Shown in pieces: positions 32,780 through 42,077 of a stretch of 64,000 nt of DNA. Source of the DNA: Symbiodinium natans (Eukaryota; Sar; Dinophyceae; Suessiales; Symbiodiniaceae); NCBI GenBank assembly GCA_905221605.1, contig CAJNDS010002076.1:205001-269000 (forward strand), given 5' to 3'. Both the position numbers and the translations under genes were made by a program. The stretch's first letter is position 1. Every line of letters starts with the position of its first letter. Below the pieces are notes generated by a model. It saw only the letters and a list, made by a program, of their open reading frames with translations. It had not been told where the DNA came from and ran no database searches.

Positions 32780-33107
32780 TAGGAAAGAGGTTTGGAAGTA
32801 TGGTGGGTTAGCCCAGGACGTCCACTCTGACGATCATGCAGCCGCAGCAGCACCAGAGCACGCGATTGGACGTTCCTTTTTCACGGTTCTGAATGCGCCG
32901 CCCCCCGCCCTTCTGCCACACGCCTTCATCACTCACCCCCAAAAGTCCGGACATGAACACAATGTCATCCTAGCTCATAATCTCGGCCTATTTATAACAA
33001 GCATCACTCGAAATGCCTATTTAGTAAATTGGGCTCCAAAAATGACCAGGGTGTACACCTTGGCCAAGCTGGAAATCTTGAATGTGGGGCTCAGATTTAG
33101 GGTTTGA
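32697..33107 (+). CDS. open frame, 136 codons, unidentified
   Basis: Protein-like from MIATDLCNLDSGSSVASSVP to NAYLVNWAPKMTRVYTLAKL, containing a short Ala run. It ends at TTTAGGG-like sequence (33095-33108), so its last codons may already be intron. Unrecognised. Confidence 0.35.
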   Translation: MIATDLCNLDSGSSVASSVPLFSISFCIRKEVWKYGGLAQDVHSDDHAAAAAPEHAIGRSFFTVLNAPPPALLPHAFITHPQKSGHEHNVILAHNLGLFITSITRNAYLVNWAPKMTRVYTLAKLEILNVGLRFRV

Positions 33108-33326
33108 GGGAGATCGTGTTCAGCCCAAACCAGTTAAGACCCGCAGCCCCTCAGCAACGCGACTCTCCCCAGGTGTTTAGTGGACATGCTCAACTGCAAG
33201 GAAGAGAGCCTGGAGGGCAGGTGCGGGACACTGTTTCTTGTCATGGGGTCCCTCCAGGACGTTTCAGCATGAGCAACGAAGCCTTCCCCAAAACCCCACA
33301 CCGTGTTTCTAAGGCCCCAAGCCTAG

Positions 33327-33597
33327 AAGAAGAAGAAGCAGAAGAAGAAGAAGAAGAAGAAGAGGAAGAGGAAGAGGAAGAGGAAGAGGAAGAGGAAGAG
33401 GAAGAGGAAGAGGAAGAGGAAGAGGAGGAGGAGGAGGAGGAAGAAGAAGAAGAATACGAAGAAGAAGAAGAAGAAGAATAAGAAGAGAAAAGCCGAAGAA
33501 CAAGATGGAGGAGAAGAAGAAGAAGAAGAAGAAGAAGAAGAAGAAGAAGAAGAAGAAGAAGAAGAAGAAGAAGAAGAAGAAGAAGAAGAAGAAGAGA
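33327..33597. repeat. (GAA)n / (GAG GAA)n microsatellite next to an assembly gap
   Basis: GAAGAG units, then GAG, then GAA, interrupted at 33479-33510 by a short non-repeat stretch. A frame on + (33104-33481) enters the array and reads poly-Glu; an acidic protein tail is possible but cannot be told from a microsatellite. Confidence 0.9.
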
Positions 33598-33610
33598 AGC
33601 ACGCACGTGC

Positions 33611-33710
33611 NNNNNNNNNNNNNNNNNNNNNNNNNNNNNNNNNNNNNNNNNNNNNNNNNNNNNNNNNNNNNNNNNNNNNNNNNNNNNNNNNNNNNNNNNN
33701 NNNNNNNNNN
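33611..33710. other. assembly gap, 100 N
   Basis: Exactly 100 N, a usual placeholder length, directly after a long GAA array. The true size is unknown. Confidence 0.98.
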
Positions 33711-33905
33711 GGCCTACACCTAGGAGGAACGCAGCTGCAAGCTCTTCTAAACCCTAAACTGCGAAGTTCAAGTTTGGGAGCACGCTGCCTCCGACTGCCC
33801 AGCAGCCCATCAATTCCGAACTCCGAACTTCCCTTCCAGATTAAAGCCCTAAAGCCCCCAAAGCCCCGGTTAACAAAGCCCTCTGAAGCCTTTTAGCGGC
33901 TGCAG

Positions 33906-34448
33906 ATGCCATGGACTCCCCGGCGTCCTCGCTCAGCCTGCGGCTCGTCGATGCAGTGGGTACCGCAATGGACACGCGCACCTCGGCACCAGGATTCGGG
34001 GTTGGGAAAGTTTGGAAGCTTTTCTGGTTGTTAAGGATTGAGGGGTGCTTGGCATCCAGCTTTTTTGTTGAGGCTTGGGACTCCGCTCGCCTGCATCCAA
34101 AAGCCAAGTCGGAGGTGAGCCACATGCAAAGCTGTGAAACCTTCGCATGCCCCGTTTTGGCAGCCGAATGGTAAACCAGAGCTCTCGCGCTAAGGAATCT
34201 ACCATGTCTGCATTCAGAATCCAGAGACTGATGCTGTGGAGCATCTGATCGGCATCACCGAAGCCGCTCAGGACCCTTCGACCGCGCAGCAATGTCCTCT
34301 CAAGAGGCTCAACTTCAGGGCTCGACTCTTGGCCCCGACATCCTTGCGCTCAAAGGAACCAAGCAGTCACGTGAACAGCGAGTACAGCGGATCGCGTGGC
34401 CGCGAGCTGGCCTCTGCAGACATGAGGCTGCTAGTGTTCGGCACCTGA
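33906..34448 (+). CDS. two C-terminal exons of an unidentified gene
   Basis: Exon 33906-33955 (MDSPASSLSLRLVDA, donor GTGGGT) joins in phase to 34218-34448 after TTCAG. The second exon reads NPETDAVEHLIGITEAAQDP, STAQQCPLKRLNFRARLLAP, then a Ser/Arg-rich part and a TGA at 34446-34448. It is 76 codons, long for this window. C-rich sequence precedes the first exon (33730-33880), as expected. The Met at 33911 could be a start, with the next upstream exon lost in the gap, or internal. No domain recognised. Confidence 0.55.
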
Positions 34449-35078
34449 AAGGCTTCAACGGATTCCAGGGTTGAAGAGGGTTGAAGGGGTGGAAGGGATG
34501 TTGCGGCTTGCGAGGTGTTTCGGGAGATGGAGGGTCGCCCGTACTCCTGCACTTTCCCCCCCTCCCCCCCCCCCCCTCCCATAATCCGCCCTATCAACTC
34601 AGTCTCCCAAAAGCACAGCTAAGAACGAGAACGGAACTCTTGAACCATTTAAACTCCAAGCCATCCCCGAAATGTTGAGCAGCAAGCTCCGAATCGCTTC
34701 CCTTCCTTGGTATTCGAGAAAGGTCCCAGCGAAAGAATTCATTGGGAGAAGGGCGCACCTGTCGCAAGCAGTGCGCGAATAGGCTGATAGGAATAGGCTG
34801 ATAGTCTCTAAACCCTGAGCGCTAGTCAGCCGCATTCCGGTCACCCCATGCAGCACCCCTCCCGGAGGCATCTGTTGGGCTACGGTGTCCAGCAGGTCCT
34901 TGGATGACGTTTGGGCATCGGGCGTCGGGCATAGGGGGTGGGAGTGTGTGGGCAAGAAGCAGAAGTCAGCACTGCTTCATGAAGTGGGTAAGCTTTGGGG
35001 GGAGGAGCCTAGACCCCAGCAGAACCCGAGCAGATTTTTGCACTACGCAACATGCCTTTGAAAGCCTTGGGCATCCCA
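34449..35078. other. no confident gene
   Basis: Contains a C/T-rich run (34553-34577). Short frames on both strands, none convincing. Confidence 0.3.
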
Positions 35079-35334
35079 AGACCTGCTGCTGCTTGTCACA
35101 TTCGACTGCAAGCTGTGTCAGAAGAACCTGCAGCCGGAATGCGTGCTGTACCAGCCAGGGTACATACGAGAGACCGAAGCAGCAGCAACAGGAGTAGCAC
35201 GTAACGACCATAACGGCAGAGGCTCAGAGGCTCCATGGCCTTGTCAGCATTCATGTCTTCAGAATCAGCATCAGTGTAAGTGCTGCATGATGTCGAGAGC
35301 GCAAGCTTCTTGGATGACTTTTCCACGAGTATGA
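35079..35334 (+). CDS. Cys-rich open frame, strand uncertain
   Basis: Reads DLLLLVTFDCKLCQKNLQPE, CVLYQPGYIRETEAAATG and later CQHSCLQNQHQCKCCMM before TGA. CX2C and clustered Cys/His could bind zinc. The minus strand (35096-35554) is equally open, with a hydrophobic run (YVLLLLLLLRSLVCTLAG), so one of the two is a shadow. Confidence 0.3.
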
Positions 35335-35611
35335 GGAAGCGGCTACCATCCGCCCTACCCCAAGGTCTGTTTAGCCCGCTTCCTTGCAGCTCCTCGTAGC
35401 TCCCAACTCCTCGACCCCCTGCAGGGCGGGCATCTTCCGAGCCAAAGCAGTGGAGCCCTGGATTCACCGAAGCCAAAACCCTTAATCCTTGGAGCCCCGA
35501 AGCCCGGTTTCCGCATCCTCTCGAAGCCGACCCTAACCACCCAAGTAAACCCACAAACCCTCAAACCTTTGACTCTCAAAGAAATCCTTGTAAATCCCTA
35601 TAAATCCCGAG

Positions 35612-36371
35612 GACACTCCCGCAGCCAGCGGAGCCGGAGCCGCAGTCAGCAAGAGACCGACGCCCAGGTGGCCATTAGGGGGGCCCTTACCTTGGCTTCC
35701 TTCTGGGCGGCTCTTAGGACTTTAACCTTTTGGGTTTTGGTAGAAACCACAATAAGGAGCCTAACAGTTAAAATTTTCGGAGGGGTTCAGAAGTCAGCCA
35801 AGTAAGCCCCAAATCCTAAACTTGGCCCTAAATGCCTTAGCAGGGGGCGTGCGTGAGACTAAAACCCCCCAACCCCCCCCCCGCCCCCCCCAAACAACGG
35901 GCCCCTTGCCGCCAGGACTGGGCACCGCTCTTCGGCCTGGAGGCCTGTGCTCTAGACTTTGGGTTTCGGGGGTTCCCTGGTTCCGCATCTTCGGGGTGGT
36001 TGGCTTTTACAGGAAAATGCCTCGAAACTTTTGGGCGAAAGCTTTGGGGCGGGGTTTGGTTGTTTTTGGGACATGCCGGTCTTTCAAGCCTATTTGCAAA
36101 TAGGCTCGTGGGGCCTTCCGTTTTTTTTGGGGTCCGGCCGGTTGCTCGTGAGCCAATTTGCTTGAAGCTCTACTTTGTCGCTTCTATGAGCCTTTTTGAG
36201 GTGAGAGGCTTTTGGAGCCGTGAATCATTCTACTGAAATCCTATCGTCGCTGGGATGTGACGTCGTTGACAGCTTTTCAGCTACCGTGAAACACATACCT
36301 GGTTGCAGGCAGTGCATTTGGTCCTAGATGCCAGCGCTGTCCATGTGCCTGTGGCAGAAGACAGCCAGTGA
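35612..36371 (+). CDS. gene 3' end with Arg/Ser-dipeptide segment
   Basis: Three exons join in phase: 35612-35667 (HSRSQRSRSRSQQETDAQ, GT donor), 35916-35942 (DWAPLFGLE, 27 bases, GC donor) and 36309-36371 (AVHLVLDASAVHVPVAEDSQ, TGA). All internal junctions are AG|G. Repeated Arg-Ser pairs are typical of RS domains in splicing factors and other nuclear RNA-binding proteins, but six pairs are too few to assign that role, and no RRM is visible upstream. Introns show the G-rich to C-rich polarity. Confidence 0.58.
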
Positions 36372-36401
36372 CCAACCTTTCAGGTGTCAGGAAGGCATTG
36401 A

Positions 36402-36746
36402 TTGTCAGACTCAACTCTTCACCCAGAGAGGGCTGTTAGGGGGCTTGTGGCAGTTGTGGGTTCTCTTCAGCTCAGGACGGTTTTACCATCAAGTCTGCCA
36501 AGTTTCAATTTCGCCGCGAAATGGGCGAGGCCAACAGAAGAAGCCAACAGAGCTGACGCCGTCATTCCCGCAGTTGCTCCGTTATACTACTTCCCCCCTT
36601 CCTCCAGGGCCCCAAGCATCCATCGCATTTTACGGGACTTCCGTGCTGGCCTAGGCAGCGCTGACGCAGGTCTCTATCAGTACTTCTTATGCAACATATC
36701 TGCCTGCAGCCAGAGCAAGCCAAGTCAAGACGGACCAAAGGCATAG
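36402..36746 (+). CDS. open frame, 114 codons, unidentified
   Basis: Begins 31 bases after the previous stop. Protein-like composition (FRAGLGSADAGLYQYFLCNI). It could be 3' UTR or an extra exon; another + frame overlaps. Confidence 0.22.
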   Translation: MSDSTLHPERAVRGLVAVVGSLQLRTVLPSSLPSFNFAAKWARPTEEANRADAVIPAVAPLYYFPPSSRAPSIHRILRDFRAGLGSADAGLYQYFLCNISACSQSKPSQDGPKA

Positions 36747-36972
36747 GGCTACTGCCACATTGTAGCATGTGACAGTCTTGGCGGCCAATTCGATCCATCG
36801 CACCCTTCCTTCCTCCCGAACACCCCTCCCCAAAACCAAAGCCCTGAGCCCAACAAAAGCACAAACCCTACCAAGTCCCGAAGCCAAGATCTAAAACCCT
36901 AAAAGACACCCAGTGCCCTCAAAGCCCCGACCCCCCCTCAACCCCACCCCCAAAAAACCGACTCTTTTGCAG

Positions 36973-37804
36973 GAGTTCCATGGCCTCCTCCCCAATCTTC
37001 TCGAGTGGGTCCTGCCCAAATTCAAAAACGAGGCTTCGATCGACTAGAGGGGGTTTCAGGGCTTTGGGGTTTTGGGTGTGTTTCGGGTTTGGGTGGTTTT
37101 GGGGGTTTGGGGGCCTGGGGTGTTGGGGGTTTGAGGTGTCAACCCTCCATATATTTTGGTAGGAACCCCCAAAAAGGACCCAAATTTGATCACATAATCC
37201 GGGACTTTGGGGGGTTGCTTTGGGGTCGAGTCCTTAGGGATTGGGGTCAGGGGTTTCGGCTAGACTCCAGCCCCCATGTAAGGTTAAGCCCAAAGCCGGG
37301 AACAAGCCACCTTCGACCGTTAGTCAGTTTTCACGTGGAGCGGAGCAGTCCTGTGCAGGTTTTCTGCTGGGTGCAAGACCACGCGAATGCCTACATGCAA
37401 GGTTTTACATGCAGCTCGGCCGAAGCCTTCATCTTCGCAGGGGTTGCTGGAACCCGGCCTTGGACTGCAGCTGACGTGTGAAGAGGAAGAGAATGTGCAA
37501 AAACAAAACATGTGGGGCGGCTGAAGTGCGCATGCATGGGATTGCCCCAAGGAAAGAGGTCAAGCTTTGAGCAGGTTCCGACTAGTAAAGTGGGTCCAAA
37601 CCCAACACCCTCCCCAGCATTGTGTCTGCAGGCTCCCGCCGGATGCTGAGTCGCATCCAGGCGCGCTGGGGTGACTTTCAAGCCAGAACCTCATATCATC
37701 GAGGCCATAGCCCCAAACCCCAAGACCTTATTCACGAGCAACCCCCTCCCCCTGGTCCGCCGGCAACGAGGGACCCAGGCCCACACCGAGCTCCTAGACG
37801 TTGG
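36973..37804 (+). CDS. multi-exon fragment, unidentified
   Basis: 36973-37032 is a clear exon (EFHGLLPNLLEWVLPKFKNE; GCAG before, GC donor after GAG) followed by strongly G-rich intron sequence to about 37135. Other candidates are 37441-37524 (GLLEPGLGLQLTCEEE then NVQKQNMWGG, TGA), 37632-37670 (SRRMLSRIQARW, donor GTGACT) and 37781-37804 (AHTELLDVG). The TGA of the second would end the gene if it is used, so these may belong to two transcripts. Confidence 0.45.
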
Positions 37805-37974
37805 GTACGCTTTTGCAGTTGGGGTTGTAGGGTTGTAGCGTCTAGGAGTTTAGGGTGCCGGAAGAGGTTTTGCAGCCGGGTACGGATGATGGGCGCTTGC
37901 TGCCACTCGGCATGAAGCGAAGTGCGGGAATCATCAAGGCGACATAATTGCAGATTGCTCAGACTCTCGACTTT

Positions 37975-38115
37975 GGAGGCCAGATCCAGTCACTCAGACC
38001 CTTGTGTTCTGAGTGCCTCAGACGCTCAGACACTCAGGCACTCAGGCACTCAGGCACTCGGTGTCGGTGAGAGTCTGAGTGTCTGAGTGGGTCTTGGTTT
38101 GAGCGGCTGAGTGAC
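37975..38115. repeat. 8-bp CACTCAGG repeats forming an inverted repeat
   Basis: Left arm CTCAGACACTCAG (38025-38037) is an exact reverse complement of the right arm CTGAGTGTCTGAG (38075-38087). CACTCAGG units lie in the 37-bp loop, and more imperfect arms lie outside. Confidence 0.8.
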
Positions 38116-38487
38116 AGAGAGTTTGGTTTCAAATGCAGGTGGCGTGTACCTGCCCTAAGTCCTAGCCCTCATACAGCACCCCGAAACCCGAAGCCCTAAA
38201 CTCTTAATACGGTTGAGATTTATGGGGTCACGGCAGGTTCGAGAGAGTCTTGGTCGCGAGAGTGCGCGATAGCCCGCGATCCAAGAGTTGTGGTTCACCA
38301 AGGTCGTGCTTTTACTGCCCCTCACTCCTGACACACTTCAAGACTTTTGAAACTATGGCCAGCTTCAGGCCCGTTCATCAGCGAAATCTGCATTAGCTGC
38401 GCGTCAGATTTGCGAGCTCTGCGCGTCAGTGACGGGTAGCCTAGGTGACCCAACCCCCTTTAAGGCCGAATTCCGGTCGCAAGGTTT

Positions 38488-38954
38488 TTGGCCTTTTCCC
38501 GCGATAGCAGGTGTCAGCGCAACCCTGCGAAACACACGCGTCAGCCCGTGAAGAGGCCTGCGCGTGGGAATAAAAGGTTCCACGGGTTCCTGCCGCAGCT
38601 CGAATGTCTACACCCAAAAAACCCAAGCCCAAAACCCAATACCATCAACCCATGGTCAGTGCCTCTAAGGGTCGGGGAGCTCGAGATGGTAGAGATGTCG
38701 CGGCTCGGCTGGGGTGCAGGGGTTAGGGGTTTGGGGCCTTGGAGGGTTAAGTCAAGGGTTCTGCAATATTTCATTCGAGACCTCTCCCTGGATGCAAGAG
38801 TCGCTTGCAAGCATGCAACTTTCGCTTCCTTTGCCCCTCCTACCCCCCCCTCGCCCCCACCCCCTCCCCGCCCCCTCTCTCGACGCGGACGACCCTGTTT
38901 GAGGAGTTCGCTGGAGCAGACGGCCCGGGGCCTAGCGATCTCGAGCCTTGGTCG
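38488..38954 (+). CDS. three exon candidates, unidentified
   Basis: About 38488-38600 is basic (RCQRNPAKHTRQPVKRPARG, NKRFHGFLPQ). About 38655-38712 reads VPLRVGELEMVEMSRLGW. About 38897-38954 reads TLFEEFAGADGPGPSDLEPW and lies between C-runs (38845-38880) and a G-run (38955-38967), the composition turn seen at other exons. Links are not proven. Confidence 0.35.
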
Positions 38955-39278
38955 GGGGGGGGGGGGCTTCAAGGGGTGTTAAAACTCCAGGCGAAAATGC
39001 CCTAGGGTGTAGGGTGCCAGGGGTCGGGGGGTATCTGAAGAATGAGGGCTCGCATGGAGAGGACCAGGATTCACCCTTTTGGGTCCTCACTGTTTGGTTC
39101 TCAGCCCATGCTGTGCTACGGAAGTTCCCGAAAGCCTCCTGCTGAAACCGTCGTGCCGAGCCCTGGATCTGAAGCTTCAACCCTCAGAGCCTAATCGAAG
39201 CCACCACCACACCCCCCGAAGCCTGTTGAGGACTCTGCTCATCCCTTCCTCAAGCCCCCAAGCGCCTTAAGTTGACAG

Positions 39279-39478
39279 GAGCCATGGAAAATTCTGTGCA
39301 CCTCAAGAGAGACAGGTTGACTGTGAGAATGCAAAGACTATGGCTGGAACAACTTTCCTAAACCCCTGCAACCCTGAAACCCAAACTTGGGGGGTAGGAC
39401 GGCGCATCCTGCGAGCGAACGCGCCCTGCCAGCGCCGGGGAGGAGGATGAAGAGGAGGAGGACGAGGAGAACCGGTAA
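39279..39478 (+). CDS. two possible terminal exons
   Basis: 39279-39361 follows GACAG and reads MENSVHLKRDRLTVRMQRLW LEQLS with TAA. About 39430-39478 is a short acidic end (SAGEEDEEEEDEENR, TAA) after TGCCAG. Both are short; acidic tails of this kind are common at protein ends, but the second is also close to a GAG-rich simple repeat. Confidence 0.32.
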
Positions 39479-39765
39479 AACATGGTAAAACCTGACGGAA
39501 TCTGAGGGGGTTCACTTCATCGTGTCGTTTTGGTCCCCGAGCGTGAGAGTTCTATTGGATTCGGGATTCTGCTTGAAACGAGCCTCCTGTATGTCTTTCT
39601 CCGTATCCAACCACCGTGTGTGTTTCGCTCTTGTGGGATTGTATCTTCGAGTACGTGCCAGCAATATCCAGATTTCGGACAAAATGCCCTGGAAGGGTCT
39701 TGACCCTCTGAATCTCTGAACGGTGTGTTGGTCTTAAGAGGCTTGTTCTCAGGGACCTCTTGCGC

Positions 39766-40038
39766 TTAGGAGGTGACCAAAGAGTCAGAAGCCTGAGCCC
39801 CTTTGTTTCCCCATCTTTCCCGCCACGCCAGGATGTTTTCATGCATCTTGAGATGCGGCGATTCTTTTTCCGCTGAGAGCGGGACCCCGTCGGCTCTTCG
39901 GACGAATGTTTTCGAGTTGGCAGGCAGCGCTGTGGAGGAAATCTTGCACTCGTTTTCAGACATACAAGTTTTTCGCCAACCTTGCATTTCCTTTTTTAGC
40001 ATTGGGCTGTAGAGTCGATGAGACGGAATTTGTTTCAA
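39766..40038 (-). CDS. open frame, 90 codons, strand uncertain
   Basis: Charged, protein-like (SENECKISSTALPANSKTFV; EKESPHLKMHENILAWRERW). Two + frames (39803-40012 and 39906-40121) are open over the same bases. Confidence 0.25.
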   Translation of the reverse strand: MKQIPSHRLYSPMLKKEMQGWRKTCMSENECKISSTALPANSKTFVRRADGVPLSAEKESPHLKMHENILAWRERWGNKGAQASDSLVTS

Positions 40039-40248
40039 TGACAGAGATCTTGCGCTGCCTCGTACAAATCACGTGGCAATGCCAAGAACAGGGATGTGAT
40101 GTGCTAGGCAGAATGAACTGACAAGTGTTCGCTAGCCGGTGCAAGCTTTCCTCCATCCGCCATGCGTGCACGGGCGCGCCTGTTGCAGGAGCCCAAAGAC
40201 AAAGGGTCACTTAGAGAACTTGCCTAAACCCGAAGCCCCAAGCCTTTA

Positions 40249-40479
40249 GTGTTGCACGTGTTCGTCCCGCACAGGCTTTACTTAACTCATGTGAGTCCTA
40301 GATATCTAGCTCGACATGCAGCGTCGATCCCCCGTAAAAGGGGTCGCAAGGCAAGGGAAATGTCCAAGGAGTCGGGCACCAAACTTGCCAGCCCATTGGG
40401 GGGGAGCTTATGTGTCAGATGTTTGGTTCCCGGCTTGGGAGTGAATTCGACGCAGGAGCCCTGCCCCATGAGGCCATGA
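40249..40479 (+). CDS. open frame, 76 codons, unidentified
   Basis: Contains a basic segment (HAASIPRKRGRKAREMSKES). No supporting splice context was found. Confidence 0.25.
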   Translation: MLHVFVPHRLYLTHVSPRYLARHAASIPRKRGRKAREMSKESGTKLASPLGGSLCVRCLVPGLGVNSTQEPCPMRP

Positions 40480-42060
40480 GAGCCTCAAAAGCCTTGCGAG
40501 GCTGCAGGGCTTGGCAACCTCCTGCTGAGACTCTGAACTCTGTCGCCACATTCTTGAGATGATCCCTAGGCCCCAAGCCATAAATCCTAAAATCGACTTG
40601 AGGGTTTTTAGGGTTTCAGGGCCTGAAGGGTTTTCCAGTGAGAAAAAGGGCTTCCTTACTTTAGACATTTTGATCTAGCGCATGACTTACAACACCCTGA
40701 ACCCGAAATCATCCTCGACCCTGGGCCCCCTCTAACCGTGCTTAGAAAGTGGAAGAGAGTTGAAAGTGTCCGAACGACGTTGCAAATGCCGTCGGAGGCT
40801 CGAACGCTCTTTTCCGCCGCCCTCCTCATTCCTCAACACACAGGCCTGCACACAAGGCTAAGCCCAAGCCCGAAACCCTAAGTTTCCACTCGGACCATTC
40901 CAATTCTCAGTCAGTGGTCAGATGCCGAAGATAGCCGAATACTGTACTCCATGCATCTCTGTACTGGTTGGCTCCACGCACCTGATTCGCCCGGAGAAGC
41001 ACGGCCACACCCCAAGATTCTCCCCATGATGCCTATATTCCTCATGCCTCCAGCCCTAAACCCCAAAATCCCTCTGACAGCTATTGCTGGTCGGGACCCA
41101 GATCCCAACAAGCTGTTGTGAGGAATGAAGGGACCATAAGGGACCATCCTGTGTAGGCAGCTCCCTTGACTTCCTCTCCAATTAACCCGCAGCACGTCAG
41201 GCGAAGCAAAACTACTGAACTATGTGGGCTGGTGTTGAAGACATTTCGGAGGACGCTGATGGCGTGATTGGCCATAAAAGATTTATAAAATTCGCGCAAG
41301 GTTTTCGTGTTTAGATGCGTGAACTGAGCACGGCCGGAGCTCGCAACCGAAAGCCCCTGGCCTGACTAAGAGCAGTCCGAGTTGTGAGCGCCGTGGACTC
41401 AGGATTGGCGCGACCTCCATTTTCAGACTGCGGCCCGCAGCAGAGGAAACAAAACGGCACACCGACATGCATGCAGCAGGTCAGCAGGTGGAGAACTCTG
41501 AACTTTTGAGAGTGTTAGGGTGCTGGGCTTGCGCTTCGAGATTACGTCAATATTATACCGTGCATGGGAAACATCATGGGATCCAGGCTGCCGCCGCCCT
41601 AACCAGCCCCTCATCACAGCATGGTCTCGGAGCCTCACCCCTCACCCCGACCGTTCTTCAGGTTCTAATAAGGGTTTTGACGCTGTCTGAGATTTGGGGT
41701 TTCTGTTCAGGTTCCCTGTGTTGACGTTGGAATCTGGGATCGGCTTTGTGCCCACACCCGAAGCACCAAAGTTCCAAAGTTGTAAGCCCGAAAATCCTGA
41801 AGCGAATGCCTGAACCCTCTAACTCCCTGAAGGGTTTAGGGTTTAGGGTGTAGGCTTTCGGGGATTCTCAGTCACAGGCTCCCTCCTCAAGCCAAAGCAT
41901 AGGCTCTCAAAAGCCCACCTTGCTCAGGCCTGAGCCTCGAAAGCCCCAAAAGCTCTAAAACCCTCCATCCCCAAACCCAATATGTGTAACCCCCATCCCA
42001 CTGAATTCCCCAACAGCAAACCGTCTTGCACCCCAAAGCCGAAGTTCCTAGATGCCTAAA
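40480..42060. other. mostly intron-like or intergenic, no confident gene
   Basis: TTTAGGG-like and CCCTAAA-like sequence recurs (40600, 41820-41860, 41950-42065). Short frames on both strands lack splice support. Confidence 0.35.
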
Positions 42061-42077
42061 CCCTATGGTTTGCTGAG

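Noticed and set aside
33104-33606. Poly-Glu, poly-Leu and poly-Ser frames
   Set aside because: GAA/GAG microsatellite beside the gap.
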